A DNA stretch of 58,689 bases from Candidatus Poribacteria bacterium (GTDB lineage Bacteria; Poribacteria; WGA-4E; WGA-3G). This document shows, piece by piece, positions 55,101 to 58,689 of this stretch. The stretch lies in contig PYIY01000206.1 in NCBI GenBank assembly GCA_003635195.1, positions 1 to 58,689 of the forward strand, given 5' to 3'. The position numbers and the translations under genes were made by a program. Each line of letters opens with the position of its first letter. Position 1 is the stretch's first letter. The notes under the pieces were generated by a model that searched no databases, was not told the origin of the DNA, and worked only from the letters and a program-made list of their open reading frames with translations.

Positions 55101-56207
55101 TCAACGCAACAGATGTTGTAACGCGTTTGCGATGATATCCTCCTCGCCAGCATTGAGGGTATAGGCGTTAATTACAAGCGTGTCTTTCCCGTGTGTATTC
55201 ACTTTGATACGAGGGGTGCCAGCATCGAGTCCACGCGCGATCTCTGCTGCATCCTTGCCACTGCAAGTTACGTGCAAATTCGACAGCGTATGGCTATTTT
55301 CTTGGTAACGAACTTCGCAGGATACACCGTCGAGGCTTTCAAGTCCTTGTGAGAGGGCAGCATATCTCGCATCCTGTTCCTTTGATCGCTTATTGTGATC
55401 TGTCGATAGCCAAATGTCAATGGCGGTGACCAACCCGATAATTTCCTGCCGATCAACTTTCATCCCGCGTCCGACGGGACGGGGACCGATAAAACCGTGC
55501 CTCCGCACGGTCTCAATCAATTCCTTTCTGCCACAGACGAACCCAGTCGAATGCGGTGCGTTGAAATACTTACCACCGAAACAGACGAGATCGGCAGATT
55601 GGGCATTGCGTCGGAAGTAATCAAGCGGATAGATTTGAGAAGCGGCATCGGCAATTAACGGGAGACCATGCGAGTGCGCGATCTCAACCGCTTCTTCCAA
55701 TGGAACGGCGTTCCCTTGGTTCGGCTGAATGAGATATGCGACTGCGGCGGTGTTTTCGCCGATGGCATCGTTCAGTTCGTCGGCGGTGCAACTGCTTTCG
55801 TCGCCTACATTAATGAGTTTACTGCCCGGAATCGTAAAGGCGCGGTCGTAGGAGTAGTGTTGCATCTTCTGAAAAACGATTTCGTCTTTCAGTCCGGTGG
55901 TATCTGGCAGTTGCGCACACTTGTCAGGATCGCTTCCGGTCATAACGGTTGCTGATGCTAAGACGAGTGCGGTATAACATCCAGCTGTGATATAGGCATC
56001 TTCAACACCTAACCGATCGGCTATGAATTGCCCTGATTTTTCGAGCAATTCTTCCATTTCGACGTAACTTTCATCTGCTTGGCGCATAGCGTCTCGGACT
56101 ACTGGAGAAGGCGTGGATCCGCCTCGAACAGTCTGGTTGCCGGTCGCATTAATGACGGGTCGCGCGCCGAGTTTTTTATAGACATTTCCCCAACCTGTAT
56201 TCGCCAT
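55101..56207 (-). CDS. SelA/DgaE-like PLP-dependent enzyme
   Basis: The 368-residue fold-type I PLP enzyme starts after AAAGGAGGTAATCTC, a strong site. The PLP lysine is K213 in CFGGKYFNAPHSTGFVCGRK, the pyridine-binding aspartate is D187 in LIADAAS, and INATGNQTVRGGSTPS near the start is typical of the SelA/D-glucosaminate-6-phosphate ammonia-lyase group. In this group selenocysteine synthase is only one of several activities; enzymes acting on amino sugars or hydroxy amino acids are as likely. No selenocysteine gene is near, so the substrate is open. Confidence 0.85.
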   Translation of the reverse strand: MANTGWGNVYKKLGARPVINATGNQTVRGGSTPSPVVRDAMRQADESYVEMEELLEKSGQFIADRLGVEDAYITAGCYTALVLASATVMTGSDPDKCAQLPDTTGLKDEIVFQKMQHYSYDRAFTIPGSKLINVGDESSCTADELNDAIGENTAAVAYLIQPNQGNAVPLEEAVEIAHSHGLPLIADAASQIYPLDYFRRNAQSADLVCFGGKYFNAPHSTGFVCGRKELIETVRRHGFIGPRPVGRGMKVDRQEIIGLVTAIDIWLSTDHNKRSKEQDARYAALSQGLESLDGVSCEVRYQENSHTLSNLHVTCSGKDAAEIARGLDAGTPRIKVNTHGKDTLVINAYTLNAGEEDIIANALQHLLR

Positions 56208-56227
56208 GAGATTACCTCCTTTTTTGT

Positions 56228-56272
56228 CTGAATCGCGGATTTACGCGGATTACACAGATTACGCGGATTTTA
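56228..56272. repeat. Degenerate direct repeat of GATTNACGCG
   Basis: The 45-base stretch reads AATCGCGGATTTACGCGG, then ATTACACAGATTACGCGGAT: the units GCGGATTTACGCGGATTAC and CAGATTACGCGGATTTT repeat GATT-ACGCGGATT with small changes. It lies upstream of the SelA-like gene. Comparable units are widespread in some bacterial genomes; here the role is unknown. Confidence 0.5.
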
Positions 56273-56382
56273 AGACACCCTACTGTCAAATCATCGCTTA
56301 TATATCACGGTTAAAACCGTCGTACAAAAGAGTGGAAATGGTTAATGTCAAAATTTTACACGCCGTCTTTTACTTCTCCAAA

Positions 56383-57339
56383 TTAAAGGATCGTTAATTC
56401 ATCCTCATCACCGCTTTCCTCTAACACTGTTTCCAATTCTTGCGCGACCGCGCCGAATGCTTCGGATTGCGGAGACTCCGGATGTCCGGCGACAATTGGC
56501 ACACCGATGTCACCGGCTGTGCAGACCTCAGCATCAAGCGGAATCTGTCCTAAGAACTCGACACCGAATCGCTCACTCATATTTTTACCACCGTCTGCCC
56601 TAAAGATTTCTGTCTTTTCGTTGCAATGCGGGCAGAGGAAATAACTCATGTTTTCAATAATGCCGAGAATAGGGACACCGAGACGTTCGAACATAGCAAC
56701 GCCACGCCGGACATCGGCAAGTGCGACATCTTGTGGCGTCGTGACAATGAGTGCGCCGGTCAATGGCAGTGCTTGTGTTAAAGAGAGGGCAACGTCGCCA
56801 GTCCCCGGTGGTAGATCAATGATGAGATAATCGAGTTCACCCCACTCTACATCGCTCAGCATTTGGCGTATAGAACTGTGTAGCATCGGTCCGCGCCAGA
56901 TCATCGCCTGTTCTTCTGGCACCATAAACCCGATTGACATGAGTTTAATATTATGGCGCACAAGCGGGACAAGTTTGCGTTCAGGACTCACCTTCGGTTG
57001 TTCTTGAATGCCCATCATCGTTGGGATACTGGGACCGTAAGCGTCAGCGTCCATCAATCCGACTGCGCCGCCTGCATTCGCTAAGGAGATTGCGAGATTG
57101 GTAGCGACAGTAGATTTGCCAACTCCGCCTTTTCCACTGGCGACCGCGATTTTATACTTGATATTGGGTAGTGTGATATTTTGTTGCTGGGGTTGTTGCT
57201 GTTGTGGCGGTGCCTGTTGTTGGGGTTGCCGTCCAGAGATTTGTGAACCGCTGATTACTTTCAAGTCGGGATGTCCCTTTGTCGCTGTATCTGACTCGGA
57301 CTTAGACTTTTTGTCGTCGCCTTTTTTAAGAAATCGCAT
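56383..57339 (-). CDS. mrp: Mrp/ApbC-type iron-sulfur carrier P-loop ATPase
   Basis: The 318-residue protein has the MinD-type deviant Walker A GKGGVGKST (69-77), DADAYGPSIP, IIDLPPGTGD, the NMSYFLCPHC motif with C236-x2-C239 that binds an iron-sulfur cluster, and VALADVRRGV. Mrp/NBP35 proteins carry 4Fe-4S clusters to apo-enzymes. The N-terminal MIP18/DUF59 domain of longer Mrp proteins is missing and replaced by a Lys/Asp/Ser tail and a Pro/Gln-rich linker (QAPPQQQQPQQQN). It starts after GGAGATCAA. Single-gene unit. Confidence 0.93.
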   Translation of the reverse strand: MRFLKKGDDKKSKSESDTATKGHPDLKVISGSQISGRQPQQQAPPQQQQPQQQNITLPNIKYKIAVASGKGGVGKSTVATNLAISLANAGGAVGLMDADAYGPSIPTMMGIQEQPKVSPERKLVPLVRHNIKLMSIGFMVPEEQAMIWRGPMLHSSIRQMLSDVEWGELDYLIIDLPPGTGDVALSLTQALPLTGALIVTTPQDVALADVRRGVAMFERLGVPILGIIENMSYFLCPHCNEKTEIFRADGGKNMSERFGVEFLGQIPLDAEVCTAGDIGVPIVAGHPESPQSEAFGAVAQELETVLEESGDEDELTIL

Positions 57340-57366
57340 ATTTGATCTCCTACAGTTTATTTATAG

Positions 57367-57488
57367 TAGGATTTACGCAAATTGAGCAAATATCGGACAT
57401 TTAGACGCAAAAAGCGGTGATTTCCTCATTTTAAACCCCCTAAATCCCCTTTATCAGGGGGACTTTAAGAAGGAATGCGTAAGTCCTA
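57367..57488. mobile_element. MITE-like element, TAGGATTTACGCA/TGCGTAAGTCCTA
   Basis: The 122-base element has nearly perfect 13-base inverted ends (57367-57379 and 57476-57488, one mismatch) and an internal hairpin CCCCTTTATCAGGGG. TATAG lies directly on both sides (57362-57366 and 57489-57493), as expected for a target duplication. It has no reading frame. Confidence 0.75.
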
Positions 57489-57559
57489 TATAGAATGGGT
57501 TGTCAGTTTTCGGTTATCGGTTTTCAGTCACCAAATGTTACGACGTGCCAGAAAATAGT

Positions 57560-57589
57560 TTAACACTTTTTTAGATAATTTTGTATAAT
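57560..57589 (+). promoter_or_regulatory. Sigma70-like promoter for the ThuA gene
   Basis: TTAACA (57560-57565) and TATAAT (57584-57589) are 18 bases apart, about 90 bases ahead of the start at 57680. Confidence 0.5.
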
Positions 57590-57679
57590 ACGTTGAAGAA
57601 AAACATAAGTCAACACAATTCCAACAAAACGTCCGGCAATTATGGACTTTAAAGTACAAATAGGTCAGAAGGAGTTTCT

Positions 57680-58345
57680 ATGAATATTTTGATGTTACGG
57701 CATTCCGCAGGATTTGAACATAGCTACCTCCCCGATGCAGAAGTTGCACTGAAGCAGATTGGTGCTGCCAACGGTTGGAACGTCACTACAACACACCGAT
57801 GCGACCGAATTACCGCTGATAATCTCGAAAAACAGGACATCGTCGCGTTCGCAACGACAGGCGATCTGCCGTTTGATGATACGCAAAAAGAGGCGTTATT
57901 GAGTTTCGTACGCAATGGAAAAGCGTTCTTCGGTATCCATAACGCGACAGATACCTGCTACGATTGGCCCGAATACGGCGAAATGATCGGCGGCTACTTC
58001 GCTGGACATCCATGGCACCAAGAAGTGAACGTCATCGTTGAGGATAACGACCACCCAGCGACCCGTATGTTGGGCAGCAGTTTTAAGGTTGTTGACGAAA
58101 TTTATACCTTCAGAAATTGGGATCGCAACAAAACACGGGTGCTAATGCGTTTGGATAACGCTTCTATTGATGTTTCCCGCGGCAATCGCGAGGATAACGA
58201 CTACGCTCTCGGCTGGTGCCATACTTATGGAAAAGGACGCGTGATGTATACCGCTCTGGGTCACCCTGATGCACTCTGGCGTGAAAAATGGTTTCATGAA
58301 CACATTACAGGCTGCCTCAAATGGGCAGGTGGATTGGAAGATTAG
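57680..58345 (+). CDS. ThuA domain-containing protein
   Basis: The 221-residue protein is a ThuA/GATase-like protein. It starts after AAGGAG and reads MNILMLRHSAGFEHSYLPD. Characteristic segments are IVAFATTGDLPFDD, AFFGIHNATDTCYDWPEYGEM and GGYFAGHPWHQE, with HPDALWREKWFHEHI toward the end. ThuA-type proteins occur in sugar and trehalose utilisation loci and are thought to act on carbohydrates in the cytoplasm. It lies alone at the right end of the window with two MITE-like copies right after it. Confidence 0.92.
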   Translation: MNILMLRHSAGFEHSYLPDAEVALKQIGAANGWNVTTTHRCDRITADNLEKQDIVAFATTGDLPFDDTQKEALLSFVRNGKAFFGIHNATDTCYDWPEYGEMIGGYFAGHPWHQEVNVIVEDNDHPATRMLGSSFKVVDEIYTFRNWDRNKTRVLMRLDNASIDVSRGNREDNDYALGWCHTYGKGRVMYTALGHPDALWREKWFHEHITGCLKWAGGLED

Positions 58346-58365
58346 CTATCTCCAATCTAATCTAT

Positions 58366-58487
58366 TAGGACTTACGCAAATTGAACTAATATTGGACGTT
58401 GAGACGCAAACAGCAGCAATTTTCGTTCTTTAAACCCCCTAAATCCCCCTTATCAGGGGGACTTTAAGACGGTATGCGTAAGTCCTA
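58366..58487. mobile_element. MITE-like element, second full copy
   Basis: The 122-base element has perfect 13-base ends (TAGGACTTACGCA at 58366-58378 and TGCGTAAGTCCTA at 58475-58487). The interior matches the 57367 copy in plan and hairpin (CCCCC/GGGGG around TTATCA). Confidence 0.8.
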
Positions 58488-58593
58488 TTGAACTAATATT
58501 GGACGTTGAGACGCAAACAGCAGCAATTTCGTTCTTTAAACCCCCTAAATCCCCCTTATCAGGGGGACTTTAAGACGGTATGCGTAAGTCCTA
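58488..58593. mobile_element. MITE-like element, tandem copy without its left terminus
   Basis: This 106-base unit repeats 58381-58487 almost exactly (one base shorter in a T run) and ends in the same right terminus at 58581-58593. Its left inverted repeat is missing; the right terminus of the preceding copy takes its place. It therefore arose by tandem duplication or unequal exchange, recently. Confidence 0.8.
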
Positions 58594-58611
58594 TCTATGA
58601 TGAAATCCGGT

Positions 58612-58626
58612 GCGGTTGCGAACCGC
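58612..58626. repeat. REP-like palindrome
   Basis: GCGGTT and AACCGC flank GCG at 58612-58626, a compact palindrome of the kind scattered through the window. About 23 bases further on is the CCTACCAGGCCTGGGG-type repeat shared with 35824-35854. Confidence 0.5.
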
Positions 58627-58689
58627 GAAGAAACACCCCAGCAAAAACCCTACCAGGCCTGGGGAAAATTGGAACTAACTTGATATAAC

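Larger units (their letters stand above)
57340..57679. other. 340-base intergenic stretch between mrp and ThuA genes
   Basis: It holds the MITE-like element (57367-57488), then two degenerate GGTTTTCAGT/CGGTTATCGG-type repeats (57498-57532), then a promoter for the ThuA gene. No gene is visible. Confidence 0.6.

Noticed and set aside
58506..58688. 60-residue open frame at the right edge
   Set aside because: It lies inside the MITE-like tandem copy and REP-like repeats.
1..58689. tRNA or rRNA genes
   Set aside because: No cloverleaf with a GTTCGANTC T-arm and no rRNA conserved stretch was noticed; a tRNAscan-SE run would be decisive.

Overview
The window reads as a bacterial chromosome of intermediate GC content. 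The gene mix is typical of metagenome-derived Candidatus Poribacteria or a close relative: a phytanoyl-CoA dioxygenase, AP-endonuclease-2-type TIM barrels, two Gfo/Idh/MocA oxidoreductases, ThuA, a LarA-family protein, two large DUF6785-like membrane proteins, Uma2, an SPASM-type radical SAM protein and many small dispersed palindromes. This assignment is inference from gene content; there is no rRNA in the window to confirm it.

Layout. 1-435 is the end of an ISAs1-type transposase. 1098-5382 is a plus-strand cluster: an ECF sigma factor, a short membrane ORF cut by a MITE-like element, a secreted Cys protein, a membrane-anchored protein, a Cys-rich tandem-repeat exported protein and a GspC-like protein, the last three tightly packed. 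5393-5666 is a decayed transposase. 5680-8359 holds two related small membrane proteins, a secreted protein and, at 6815-7195, a highly structured RNA locus that looks like a standalone HEARO/IscB-type omega RNA with its own sigma70 promoter and no nuclease gene. 8459-12301 encodes catabolic or accessory enzymes and MsrB. 12412-17837 is a minus-strand operon: GldF-like permease, GldG-like protein, DUF4340 protein, glycosyltransferase. 18014-23249 is a second minus-strand run: LarA-like, small protein, MetE-like, ClpX-like ATPase, chlorite-dismutase/HemQ-like protein.

23430-38075 contains a YWTD propeller, two DUF6785-like membrane proteins, a zinc alcohol dehydrogenase (with a decayed copy of its N-terminus 0.9 kb away), Uma2, a DUF262/HNH-type protein, ATP sulfurylase, a GT-C-like membrane protein and endonuclease III. 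38076-49488 contains an anchored hypothetical protein, a PIN-domain toxin-antitoxin pair, an oxidoreductase, an SDR enzyme, a J-domain protein, an N-terminally extended IF-1, a CinA-type protein, an alpha/beta hydrolase, a DUF1015 protein with a cysteine synthase, and a TIM-barrel enzyme. 49685-52274 is a complete molybdate transporter operon modABC behind a consensus promoter. 52390-58345 holds coaE, an oxidoreductase, a pair of paralogous small membrane proteins, a SelA-like PLP enzyme, an Mrp-type P-loop ATPase and ThuA. The right edge carries three copies of a MITE-like repeat with TAGGACTTACGCA termini.

The strongest candidates for something unusual are the standalone structured RNA at about 6.9-7.2 kb, the ECF-linked envelope/secretion cluster at 1.1-5.4 kb, the ClpX-like ATPase operon and the paralogous membrane-protein pairs. 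I saw no rRNA, tRNA or CRISPR array.
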